Assembly (NCBI GenBank): GCA_026929865.2
Contig: CM049413.1
Coordinates: forward strand, 14,342,001 to 14,406,000
From: Hyperoplus lanceolatus
Lineage: Eukaryota > Chordata > Actinopteri > Uranoscopiformes > Ammodytidae
Length of the DNA stretch: 64,000 nt
Reading direction: 5' to 3'
Position numbers and translations under genes: made by a program. Positions 13,309 through 23,107 of the stretch are shown in pieces; position 1 is the stretch's first letter; the number at the start of each line of letters is the position of its first letter. The notes under the pieces were generated by a model. The model made no database searches and was not told the origin of the DNA. It saw only the letters and a list, made by a program, of their open reading frames with translations.

Positions 13309-13495
13309 GTGCTTGTGGCGTAGTAGTTAGAGCGTCGCCCTAGAGGCTCAGGCCTCGCAGCGGACCCAGTTTCAAATCTGACCCGGGACAGTTCTCTGCA
13401 TGTGTTCACCTCTTTGCCCCATTTTATCTCTGTTTCTCCAAATCTGTCTAATAGAGTAAAAATACCAAAAAATTATCTTAAAATAAATAAAAAGT
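13309..13495 (+). mobile_element. tRNA-derived SINE, copy 1 (diverged)
   Basis: A tRNA-like head (GTGGCGTAGTAGTTAGAGCG) is followed by a degraded B box (AGTTTCAAATCTG), then a body and tail shared with the copies at 16866 and 21749 (CTCTGCATGT, TCTGTCTAAT, ATACCAAAAAATTATCTTAA). It is a retroposed SINE rather than a tRNA gene: the head does not close into a full cloverleaf and is joined to the SINE body. Confidence 0.75.
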
Positions 13496-14495
13496 AAAGT
13501 GTATTAAGTTTAGGAGAATTGTGAACTTGTATTAAGGGGCCGGACTTAACATGACCTATTATGATTTAAATATTTTTGTCCTTATAGGCTTGTGGTCCTT
13601 GTATATAGAGTCAGAAATTCAATCACTACTTTGTGGAAGCGGTTTTGGCGGCTTCGAGTCCTCTTAAGTAATCTTAAACCCCTTCTGTGTTTGTTTGGCT
13701 GATCTGGATTTTGGCACTTTTTTTTGTCTTATTCTTCCAGATTTGCTTAAGCTCGGTCAACTTGGATGGGAAGCATCTGTGGCCTTGAAGCCATTCTAAA
13801 AATAAACACCGGAGTCATGTCTTGACTCCCGCCAGTGGGCCGCTCAACAAGTTTAACACTGTTGTTTTTAAGCCTTTCGACTGTTAGTTTTGGTTGAAGG
13901 AAAAAAACTAAAAACATTTGGGTGTAAATTGTTGCCCCATTGAAAGTTATCACCTGTCTTAAACCACTTTATGTTATTTTATTGGTTTTTATTAGATTTT
14001 TATCTAGGATGAAATGTCATTGAATTGGAAAGGAACAGTTGGGGAGTTTTTTCTAGATTGATTCAGTCCCACATGTTATTGGGAAAAGCTGTGTTTTTAA
14101 CAGTGAATTTCCTTGAATTTTAAAATAGTTCAACTGTAAAATGAAAACGTGACCAGGCTCAAAGGATTGACTTTCCTTAAAAAAATCATCATCTTGTAAA
14201 AGTCGATTATCCTATTTTCATAATTGTTTGGCAGTCAAAATATTTTTTGCGATTAAAATTCAATAAATTGCACAGCCATATAGTTTGTGGCCTGTATTGG
14301 ACGTGTGCCAGTTAAGACGCCGTATCACCTTCTATTTGAACTCAGCGGCTGTAACAAAAAAACATGGAGGCTGCTGGCTGATGTTATGTTGTTCCAACGC
14401 GGCGGGAGCTTTCCTCATTGTAAGAGATTGACTTTGATCTTTTGGCTCCAGCACAGACACCATCAAAGTCTCACTCGCTCAGAAACAACACGCGC

Positions 14496-14530
<35 letters not shown>

Positions 14531-15196
14531 CACTGCTTGTTATGTTAATAGTGAGCGTGCACCATAGGTAGGCTGTCTAATAGAGCCATTGACATATCTT
14601 TGATCACAGGGATTGACTCTCTCTGAGGAATACATCCAAGAGGATAAATACAGCTGTCTACTACTGTAGTTTGATGTGGACCAATTAGACGAAGAGACAA
14701 AAACTGTACTGTGTGTGCGTTGTTACAGTCATATCGATTGGCAGGTATCTGTTTGTGTGTTTATACTGTATACATCCTGAGCTTACATTGATAATACAGG
14801 CATTATAAGGTCCCCATCCACATGTGTTGTCTGTTGAATTTTACAATGTTGTCTGGGTGATTGCACCGGTCGCCAACAAAGCACCAAAAAAACAAAACAA
14901 GTTAAACTTAAATGTAATTCGCAGCTTATGCTAAGCTGAGTGAGTTTGACTGTACACATTTGGTTGAGAGAGATGAAGAAGAAGACCCCAATCACTGTGT
15001 TCCTGAGCTAGCTACATGCTTCATGTTAAACGTCAGACATTGGTACAGTGTGTATGGTGTGTGTGCCTGTTATAACCTTGAGTTTGTCATCTGAATCCTG
15101 GAGTTACTGACTCTTTCTCAATATGTGATAATAACATATTGAATAGCAGAAGTTGCACATTAAATTCTCCTCTTGTCCCTGTTGTGTTTTTCCCAG

Positions 15197-15300
15197 ACGG
15201 TCGGAGGAGGAAGTGGACATGGACAAGGTGACGGCTGCCATGGTGCTGACAAGTCTGTCCACCAGCCCCCTGGTCAGGAGTCCACCCGTCAAAGTCAACG
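15197..15300 (+). CDS. znf704: znf704 exon a (first recognised)
   Basis: The acceptor is TTTTTCCCAG and the donor is G|GTGAGC. The exon enters with one base completing a codon and leaves with one base (phase 1). It encodes [20 protein letters not shown] followed by [14 protein letters not shown]. The hydrophobic AAMVLTSL segment is characteristic of this family and may serve in export or protein contacts (inference). Confidence 0.9.
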
Positions 15301-15795
15301 GTGAGCAAGAATCACAACTATTACATTAGTCAATTATTGAAGCATCAATGTCCCTTTTGACCGATACGACATGCTTTATCACTTCACAGCTTTGAATGAA
15401 TCTCTGGCTTTGATGCACCCCCCCCCCCATACTGAAATCTTTATGAAAAACGAACACGTAACAAGAAGTAAGGCCCCGTAATTTATAGGCCTACGTTCCG
15501 CCATATCCTGTCTTTTTCATTCCTTCACGGCTGTTATCTTGGGAATGCACATGAAGGCTGAAGTTTATAAATTGCCGCCACCTGCCGTGCTCTAGGATGT
15601 CTCTCATCAATGAGTTCTGCAAATCCTCAGAAAAAAGCACAATGAGGCTGGAGCGCTGCCACTCCGACATGGTGGCGGAAATCCAAAGTGCCCGGTTAAT
15701 GCAATCACATGCAACCACTTAGATAGTCTGTTCAACCGACTGACTGTCCATTCAAACAAACAAGACATGAAGCCCACCCTCAAACCACCATGCCA

Positions 15796-15830
<35 letters not shown>

Positions 15831-17871
15831 GCGCGCGCATGCGGTCATATGTTAAATTTACATCACATACACATCATGCACACATGCACAAAGTGGAATT
15901 TAAAATACCAACTCTCTAGTTTTCACATCTTGATGAAGTCGGACAGATGTCTCACGCATGTACACATGTTTGAGATCATACAATGTGCATTTACATCAGC
16001 ACACACAGTAGGTTATCATGCATAGGGCACACAGACAGTGATTGTAGTCAGGCCAAGTGCCATGTTTGAAAAAAAAAATTCTCATCTCTGATGCTGTGGA
16101 CTAACATCTAGCTAAAAAAAATATTATCTTGAAAATGTAACTACAGAAAAAGGAGAAAAAAGAAACAGGTCGGCTTAGTTATTGTCAATGAGCAACCATC
16201 TATTTTATAAAACCAACACTCTAGTTCTGAATACACACACACACACACACTCACTCACACACACACTCTCACACATCTTCTCATACACAGTCATTTACAC
16301 ACTGCAAAGATTACCCCAGCCTCAACCTTGACAAAGCGAAATGTCTTTTGTGGATGATATTTAAAGGAAACATTTTTTTTGATCATTACAAAGAAATAAA
16401 AGGCCTTGGAAGTGTCTCAACGGAATCACAGAGCAAAGAAAGTAATCTTCCTCTTCTTGTGTCAAAGTCAACACAAGTGCTGGGAGGGTTTCTTGTGTGA
16501 AGTGCAAATATGAGCTGTCTGAACTTAATTGAATGTCTTGATTCCCCCCCCATAACTATCAGAGGATCACCCAAAGGTTGCGCTGTTGTATCATCTAAAA
16601 ATATGACTGAAGACATTTGATTAATTGTTAGATATACTAGGCATGGGACGATAACGCTATATACCCATAAAAAGGTATACAGCGATATGAAAAAGTCAAG
16701 GTCTCAATACCGCCATTATCTCTGTCATAACGTTTCAGGTAATAGAACACACAAGATGTTAACATACAAGTTTATTAATGTTCAGAATATTCCTGCATCA
16801 TAACCACTTTCACTAGAAGAGAAATGTGTAGAAAGTGAGCATGTCTCTAAAAACCTTGTTGAGTCGGGGTGCTCCGGTGGCGTGGTGGATAGAGCGCTTA
16901 CCATATTGGCTCCGGCCTTCGTTGCAGTGGTCGTGGGTTCGAATCCGACCCGTGGACCTTTACTGCATGTCATCCCCCCTCTCTCTCTGTCTCCCCATTT
17001 CAACTCTGTACTGTCTAATAAAGCTTGAAAATGCCAAAAAATTATCTATATAAAAAAATGTTGTTGAGCTGCTCACTTAAAAGACTGCTTTGTTTAGAAT
17101 AATAATAATTCAATTATTTATTGTATTATCTTACCATACACGTTTATTAATGTTCAGAATATTGTATATATTGTTTAAAGAATTTAAAAATCATGTTCAG
17201 GTATTTTTTTTTTTTACCCAGACGTTTTAAAATAACACATTGGAGCGCTGTAATCGTAATACGGTGAAAAGCATAGCATTTTTGCTTAAGGTTATCATAA
17301 CGTCAGAATATCATTCCAAACCCATGCTTATTACTCACACTCTCCTATGTTCTCTGTTGACCTCCCATCTTGTGTAGAAGGTCTGTTTGGTTCGTGGAAG
17401 GACAATGGCTCTGCTGGCCCCTTCACCCCATCCAGCAACAGCTCGTCTGGGGGCTACTGGAGCTGGTCAGCCCCCAGTGACCAGTCCAACCCGTCCACAC
17501 CGTCCCCGCCGCTCTCCGCAGACAGCTTCAAGCCCTTCCGTGTGCCCAGTCTGGGGGGTGTGGGACCCGGACCCGCGGGGCCCGAAGACCCCAGCCTGGA
17601 GGAGCAGGACGGCAGCAGCCTGCTCTTCGATGAGCCCATCCCTCGCAAGCGCAAGGTGAAATATTGTAGAAGTTGTTCTACGTGAGCTGCTTGAGTTTGG
17701 TTGAAAGCTTTATTCAAATGTGTATATTCAACACACTGTGATAATAACAGCTGAGGTTATTGATGGAGTTTAGACTCTGACAGAGATGAAAATGGGACAG
17801 GAGAGGACACACAGGTTTGTCTTTGTTGTCAAGATGGTATAACCTCAACACACTCAGGCGCACACGCACAC

Positions 17872-17930
<59 letters not shown>

Positions 17931-18134
17931 CTCTCTCTCTCAAACTATTTATTGGCATGACTATTGTAGAAAACAGTATTGCCAAAGCATTACAGATATT
18001 CCAAATATTAACAATTGAGAACCATCAAAACAACAACCCCCCCCCATATCCCTGCACTGTCCCCCATTCTTCCCCACTTCCTTTCCTGCTCTCGTCCCTT
18101 TTTCTTCCCCTATCTCCTCGCGTTTGTGTATGTG

Positions 18135-18216
<82 letters not shown>

Positions 18217-18779
18217 ATCCTCCCCAGACATTTGCCTTTCATAATTACTTCTCAGCCTTCACATGCGGCCGCTCCACAACAGCAGTAACGATTTTAATAC
18301 CCGCTAAGGCAAACATAAAGATCCCGCTGGCTACATGTCTCCCCTAAAGATCGATAAAGACCCTTGGGGGAGCCACAGTGTACTGTATTATTTAGGGACT
18401 TATCACAAAGAAGGGGAGAGAGAAGGAGAGAGAGGGAGAGGAAGGAAGGTTATGGATAAAGAATTAAAGGAGAACAAAGACCCATTAAAGGTCGAGTCAG
18501 TAATTCTGGAGAACTCTTGTTGACAGAATCACTTTTTGTCAAAATCAGTTAATATATTTTCACGATCCACTACCTGTCCGTACTGTGTGCGCAATGAAAA
18601 AAGACAAGGTATGTAAACACTTTATTTTTCAGTGCACACAAAGTACGGACAGGTAGTTGACCGTGACGAGATATTCACTGATTTTGAAAAAAAAAAAAAA
18701 ATGTTTTGACAACAAGCATTCTCCAGAATTGCTTACTCTACCCTTTTAGAAAAATGTTGGATAGCAATATAATTGACTT

Positions 18780-18867
<88 letters not shown>

Positions 18868-19003
18868 ACACTTGCTGTATGCGAAATGCAGAGGTTTCAC
18901 ATGAAATTATCTACACGCTCCTCTTTAGGCTCTCGCGTCTCACTTGGCAAGACAATACCATTCAATACAACTGTTTAATTAACTGTGAAATGCTCCTTTA
19001 AAG

Positions 19004-19047
<44 letters not shown>

Positions 19048-21039
19048 GCTCACACAAAAAACAAAGCTTTTGTTACCCAAAGACAAAACAATGCCTAGGG
19101 GGCCGATGAGTTGTTGTGTGTGTGTATGCGATTCCAAAAGGAGGAGGAAAATACATTTTCAAAAAAACAACAACGCATTGTCAAAATTAAATCAGTCCCC
19201 TTAACAATAGCTTGACAGACAGGCCTAAAGGAGCATTTATAATGGACTAGAGCAGGGAAGCAGAAGGGCAGGGAGAGCTCACAGGGCCTTTCTCTCCAGG
19301 AAAAACAATGTGTGTGTAGTCTCTATAGGAGGCCAGTGGTGGAGACGGAGAAAAGATGCAGGAGCCTGGCTGGCTCACGACCAGAGAAAAATTCAAAAAT
19401 TTTATTCAACCTCACTAGAATGAATGCGTGTTCAGAGTAGCTCCATAAAAGATGTTACAGTAGAGCTGCGTCCATTTTACAGGCTTCAGTTTTAAAGATG
19501 AAGAAGCAATGTAATGAGAAGCTTTTTAATTACTATATAGTCATAGTGTGTCGATGTATTTATTCTGTGAGGCGTATGCATATATATATTACAAGACAGC
19601 AGCTCAGAGATTTTATATGCAACTTTTTTTTTATGTAATTGACGATGATGGCATGCAGATCCAAATTGCATAGATATGATTGCCTGTGTCATTTACTCTG
19701 TTGTTATAGAGGAATTCTATTTAAAAGTCAGTATGAGAGCATCTACACTCCAAAAATAACAAAACTTTCACTCAACATGAAACCATTTGTGAGCTCCTGC
19801 ATTTTCTGACTGTAGCTGCTGCTCTACTTTGTGTGTGTTTCCTGCAGAACTCCATGAAGGTGATGTTCAAGTGCCTGTGGAAAAACTGTGGCAAGGTGCT
19901 GAGTACCGCTGCAGGCATCCAGAGACACATCCGCACCATCCACCTGGGGTAGGTTTACCAACAACACACACACATACACTTACACACAATCCTTCTTTGG
20001 TCACTCAACGCCTTCCAAAACATGTTTGGTTGCTGCTTTCCCCCTGACCCTTCCAATCAGCTTCGTTGTCAGAACGGCCAGTTAACGGGTGATGGATTAT
20101 CGCCACGGTACCACTCCCCACTGTGGATGCGAGGGCGGGGGGGATAGGTGAAAGGAAAATGAGCGAGGTTGAGAGAACAATGATATCGGATATACTGCAC
20201 GTTCATACTGTCTGACATTCAATTAAACTGAGGCCACTCTGTCCTACACTGATTAACTGTAGATGACGGTGTTGAGTTGGTTGGAGGAGGGAAGGACATT
20301 TACGTCAAACGGAGAGGGGGGTAAGGGGCAGTCATGTTGTGATGGAATTGACATTTGTGCTTAAAGGTGATATGATTGATTCTGGAGCTTTGTTGTCAAC
20401 TCACAACCCAGCATCCTGTCTGTACTGTGTGTGTGTGTGTGTGCTTAGTAAAAAAGCTGGTGTTAATACACAGCCTAGGCTCTTTAAACTGGTATGTAGA
20501 CAAAGGGTATGTAAACAAAGTGGGCCCACCGTAGCTAGCAACATGCCCGTTTACAGAGCTTAGGCTGTGTATTAACACTGATTTTTTTTTGTGCACACAC
20601 ACTAAGGACAGTTAGCAGATTGTGAGGAGATATTCACTGATTGTCAAAAAAAGGGATTTGGTTTGAGAAACAAGCATTCTCAAGAATTGTTTTCCTTTTT
20701 AATTCCTGTTTTTTTTTTGGTTTCATCTGTTTTTTAGGCGCAACTGTGACTCTGACTGCAGTGACGGCGAGGAGGACTTCTACTACACGGAGATCAAGCT
20801 CAACACTGACTCTGTGGCAGAGGGGCTGAGCAGTCTGTCCCCCGTGTCCCCGTCTGTCCTGTCTGCCCCCCCTCCTCCTGCCCCCTGTCCTCTGCCCTCT
20901 CTCATACAGAGGGCCGACTCACACAGACCAACACAGAGCTCTGACAGCAAGGAGCCGCATGCCATCGGCACCACACCGCTCAGCCGCTCTGCTCCCAGCG
21001 CTCTCTACCTCATCCAATCGGACCATGCCTACCAGGTCA

Positions 21040-21100
<61 letters not shown>

Positions 21101-21388
21101 CCTTGTACTTATATCTTTGTGAGGACACTTATTGACATAATGCATTCCCCCAGCCCCTTAACCTAACCCTAACCATCAGAACTAAACCCGCACACCCGCA
21201 AAGGTCCTCCCTCTGATGGTTTGAAGCTGAAACTGGTCCTCACAAAGACCCCACTACAAGAACATACACACACAGGAGAGATTAAGACCAATGTACACAG
21301 TCAAACTCAACATGAAGATAAAAAATTGATGCACACTTTGGATCAATAGACACACCCCGGCACACTTATTAAGCCCCCCCCCCCACCA

Positions 21389-21421
<33 letters not shown>

Positions 21422-23107
21422 TACATTTTTTTCCTCACTCATTACTGTCAGGTTCCTCATTATACTGATTATTTTTGTATACAGTGTTTACAAGAAAACA
21501 AATGATGTCAAAGCGACTTGGGGTCTCTGGCTCCCATTAGCAGCTGTGCTAAGAGTTGTGGTATATATTATCGACGCACAGCAACAGGTTGGAACAATTA
21601 ATTGTCGGTGGAATAATGACACCATCCATCAATTTGAAAAAATAAAATCAGTCATTTTAGTCTGACACCATGTGTGTGCAGTGGTTACGTGTTTTACCAG
21701 CAACATAAGTTCTTAGTGTTAGTGTTTAAAAGGTTTTGCAATAAAAGGCAGTGGTCACAGGTTTTAATCTGACCCGTCGACCTTTACTGCATGTCATCCT
21801 CCTCAATCTCCCCATTTCCGCTCTGTGCTCTCTCCTCTCAACTGTCAATAAAAGGTTAAAATACCTAAAAAAATATCTTAAAATAAAGAAGGAAAAAAAG
21901 TTAATATAATGCCAACATTTTTAAACAATGCAGGCAGTACAACAAACCAAGAAAAACAATTAAAAACATATGATACGTGAAGTGAAGTGACTTTGAGAAT
22001 CTACAACTGCCATAAGGAAAAACTCCTGTGCTATTTGGTTAGAACTATCATTTTAAACTTATGACCTCTGCCCTCAGGCCACGGCTCCAGTGTCCATCCC
22101 GTCCACTAACGGTGACTCTGCCTGCCCAGCCTCCACCGGCTTCACTCCCACCAACAGCTCCAGCTTCAGCATCTCCTGGCAGTCACCGCCCGTCACTTTC
22201 ACTGGGGCCACGGTGAGGAAACTACTGTTCTTCACATGGAAGACCTAGTCTTCATTCTTTGCCACGTAAACTTTGTATTTGTTGTTTATTGTTTTTTCTC
22301 ATCACAACTGTGTCCGTCCGCTTCAGGTGTCCCCGAGTAAGAGCCAGGGCTTTGCTGACCAGCGCTCCCAGACCATTGCCGTCCTCTCGTCCCCTCCGCG
22401 GGCCACCACTGCCCTAAGGTAACTGGATCCACACACCTCTCTTATCTGACATTTCCTTCTTAGCTTTAATTATAGCCAAACTATTGGGAAACACATATAA
22501 GACATCAGCAACAATACAACAATACAGCAACAATTCACATTTACAGTGTGTGTGCTGAAAAAAAACTGTTAATATACTGCCTAGGCTCTGTAAACTGGTA
22601 TGTAAACAAAAGCACCCACCGTAGGTAGCAACATGCCTGTTTACAGAGCCTAGGCTGCGTATTTACGCAGGATTTGTTTTTCAACACACACAGTACGGAC
22701 AGGTAGCAGATCCACTGATTTTGACAATAGGTCATTTTGGGAACAAGCTTTCTCCAGAATCACTAACTCCACCTTTAATCAGAGCTAAAATAAAATATCA
22801 AATGAGGAGCCAGTAAGTGTAGCCTAGCATAGTAAGCCCATCAGGCCACCATTGTAAATATGAGGTTGTTCGTCATTTCTGAAACTTTTTTTTTAGCCAC
22901 GTTTCTAAAGTACGATGCTTGTGCTGTAGTTAATAGTTCTCCGTTCTCCTGCATGACTCTTTCCTCTGTTCTTCTCCCTCTCTCCTCCCCAGTCGGAAGG
23001 TGCGCGGTGAAGGGAAGAAGTGCCGTAAGGTGTACGGGATGGAGAACCGCGACATGTGGTGTACAGCGTGCCGATGGAAAAAGGCCTGCCAGAGATTCAC
23101 CGACTAA
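15197..23107 (+). CDS. znf704: znf704 (zinc finger protein 704), 5'-partial, seven exons
   Basis: A nuclear DNA-binding regulator of the ZNF704 / ZNF395 (HDBP2) / SLC2A4RG (HDBP1) family. Joined exons are 15197-15300, 17378-17655, 19848-19948, 20738-21035, 22078-22212, 22327-22418 and 22993-23107; every junction is GT-AG and phase-consistent. In order the product has a leucine-rich patch ([16 protein letters not shown]), a Ser/Pro-rich stretch ([14 protein letters not shown]), a basic PRKRK, one C2H2 finger (C-x4-C-x12-H-x4-H), an acidic [12 protein letters not shown] block, Pro/Ser-rich linkers and a C-terminal C-clamp (C-x12-C-x2-C-x5-C). Family members bind GC-rich promoter motifs. ZNF704 is preferred over its paralogues because of [29 protein letters not shown] and the tpd52/zbtb10 neighbours. 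Exons before 15197 are missing. Confidence 0.92.
16638..17330. mobile_element. Possible hAT-like element carrying a SINE
   Basis: The left edge TAGGCATGGGACGATAAC and the right edge, reverse-complemented TAAGCATGGG, share a short inverted terminus. The edge sequence resembles common hAT-type non-autonomous ends. Nothing resembling an 8-bp target duplication was found, so the boundaries are tentative. Inside, TTTATTAATGTTCAGAATAT occurs twice as a direct repeat (16771 and 17143), on either side of the SINE. Confidence 0.4.
16866..17058 (+). mobile_element. tRNA-derived SINE, copy 2 (best preserved)
   Basis: An A-box-like head (GTGGCGTGGTGGATAGAGCG) is followed by an intact B box GGTTCGAATCC at 16936-16946. 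The body contains CTTTACTGCATGTCATCC, a CT-rich stretch and a tail CAAAAAATTATCTATATA. These are the hallmarks of an RNA polymerase III driven SINE. The box spacing and body match the other two copies. Confidence 0.85.
17378..17655 (+). CDS. znf704: znf704 exon b
   Basis: Acceptor TGTGTAG, donor AAG|GTGAAA; enters in phase 1 and leaves in phase 0 (278 nt). It encodes a Ser/Pro/Gly-rich region ([37 protein letters not shown]) ending in [12 protein letters not shown]. The basic tail is a likely nuclear localisation signal. The exon is distinctly GC-richer than its introns. Confidence 0.93.
17875..17940. repeat. (CT)n microsatellite with short (GT)n insert
   Basis: CT dinucleotides run from about 17875, with a short GTGTGTGTGT inset at about 17919 before CT resumes. 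Confidence 0.95.
18137..18214. repeat. (TG)n microsatellite
   Basis: This is an uninterrupted TG tract. It generates poly Cys/Val frames on + and His/Thr frames on -, none of them coding. Confidence 0.97.
18485..18748. repeat. Foldback element family F, copy 2
   Basis: The left end is TTAAAGGTCGAGTCAGTAAT at 18485, and the right end CAGAATTGCTTACTCTACCC is its near complement. Both halves contain ACTACCTGTCCGTACTGTG and its complement GTACGGACAGGTAGT, so the whole unit folds back on itself. The inner CTAGGCTCTGTAAAC pair of the other copies is deleted here. Confidence 0.8.
18783..18864. repeat. (CA)n microsatellite
   Basis: CA tract of about 82 bp lying 34 bp beyond the foldback element. 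Confidence 0.97.
19848..19948 (+). CDS. znf704: znf704 exon c, C2H2 zinc finger
   Basis: Acceptor TTTCCTGCAG, donor GG|GTAGGT; enters in phase 0 and leaves in phase 2 (101 nt). It encodes [16 protein letters not shown], then [18 protein letters not shown]. Zinc ligands follow C-x4-C-x12-H-x4-H, the single classical finger of this family. The wide C-x4-C spacing and the CLWKNCGK core match ZNF704. Confidence 0.95.
19949..20737 (+). other. znf704 intron with foldback copy 3
   Basis: CA-rich sequence follows the donor within 15 nt. Most of the second half is a foldback element (20361-20702). No exon was seen. Confidence 0.85.
20361..20702. repeat. Foldback element family F, copy 3 (near full length)
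   Basis: TTAAAGGTGATATGATTGAT lies at the left edge and TTAA near 20699 at the right. The interior is a large hairpin: AATACACAGCCTAGGCTCTT pairs with AGAGCTTAGGCTGTGTATTA, separated by about 60 bp. GAGATATTCACTGATTGTCA near the right end matches copies 1 and 2. The element ends only 35 bp before the next znf704 exon. Confidence 0.8.
20738..21035 (+). CDS. znf704: znf704 exon d
   Basis: Acceptor GTTTTTTAG, donor CAG|GTCAGA; enters in phase 2 and leaves in phase 0 (298 nt). It encodes [20 protein letters not shown], a Pro/Ser-rich low-complexity segment, then [20 protein letters not shown]. The acidic [16 protein letters not shown] block is diagnostic for the family. The donor runs straight into a CA microsatellite. 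Confidence 0.94.
21041..21099. repeat. (CA)n microsatellite at a splice donor
   Basis: The CA tract starts 5 bases into the intron, directly after the donor at 21036. Confidence 0.97.
21100..21275. repeat. Short inverted-repeat element joined to CA repeats
   Basis: CTTGTACTTATATCTTTGTG with AGGAC at the left pairs with GTCCTCACAAAG at 21236-21247 plus ACTACAAGAACA at the right. CA runs flank both ends. The CTAACCCTAACC inside looks telomere-like but is part of a dispersed fish repeat, not a telomere. Confidence 0.65.
21749..21895 (+). mobile_element. tRNA-derived SINE, copy 3 (5'-truncated)
   Basis: It retains a damaged B box (CAGGTTTTAATCTGACCCG), then CTTTACTGCATGTCATCC, the CT-rich body and the CTAAAAAAATATCTTAAAAT tail seen in the other copies. 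The A-box half is missing. Confidence 0.75.
22078..22212 (+). CDS. znf704: znf704 exon e
   Basis: Acceptor TGCCCTCAG, donor ACG|GTGAGG; phase 0 on both sides (135 nt, 45 codons). It encodes [14 protein letters not shown] and ends [19 protein letters not shown]. The [14 protein letters not shown] motif is the strongest ZNF704-specific match in the window. Confidence 0.94.
22327..22418 (+). CDS. znf704: znf704 exon f
   Basis: Acceptor CGCTTCAG, donor AG|GTAACT; enters in phase 0 and leaves in phase 2 (92 nt). It encodes [16 protein letters not shown], then [15 protein letters not shown]. The VLSSPPR motif recurs across the family. The preceding intron is only 114 bp. Confidence 0.93.
22541..22778. 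repeat. Foldback element family F, copy 4 (left end lost)
   Basis: The right end is CTCCAGAATCACTAACTCCA followed by CCTTTAA, with TTAA at 22775-22778. The inner hairpin CCTAGGCTCTGTAAACTGG pairs with CTGTTTACAGAGCCTAGG across about 45 bp. The left TTAAAGGT terminus is absent. It lies in the last znf704 intron. Confidence 0.78.
22993..23107 (+). CDS. znf704: znf704 terminal exon, C-clamp
   Basis: Acceptor CTCCTCCCCAG; enters in phase 2 and ends with TAA at 23105-23107. It encodes [20 protein letters not shown], then [18 protein letters not shown]. Four cysteines spaced C-x12-C-x2-C-x5-C in a basic setting form a C-clamp, the auxiliary DNA-binding fold also found in TCF proteins and in HDBP1/HDBP2. 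Ending shortly after CQRF is normal for the family. Confidence 0.96.

Larger units (their letters stand above)
15301..17377 (+). other. znf704 intron with repeats
   Basis: The intron contains a CA-plus-CG tract (about 15797-15839), scattered CA runs near 16233-16275, and a possible hAT-like element (16638-17330) interrupted by a SINE. No coding potential was seen. Confidence 0.85.
17656..19847 (+). other. znf704 intron with microsatellites and a foldback element
   Basis: The intron holds (CT)n at about 17875-17940, a 78-bp (TG)n at 18137-18214, a foldback copy at 18485-18748, and CA tracts at 18783-18864 and about 19010-19046. No coding potential was seen. Confidence 0.85.
21036..22077 (+). 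other. znf704 intron starting in a CA repeat
   Basis: The intron begins GTCAGACACACAC, then a CA tract to about 21099, a short inverted-repeat element to about 21275, a second CA tract (about 21391-21419) and a 5'-truncated SINE (21749-21895). No exon was seen. Confidence 0.85.

Noticed and set aside
16866-16950. Possible tRNA gene with intact B box
   Set aside because: No complete cloverleaf and no terminator after 75 nt; it continues into a SINE body shared with two other copies.
17454-17717. 87-codon open frame on - opposite znf704 exon b
   Set aside because: Antisense shadow of a confirmed exon.
21155-21175. CTAACCCTAACC telomere-like motif
   Set aside because: Only two units, inside a dispersed inverted-repeat element common in fish; not a telomeric tract.
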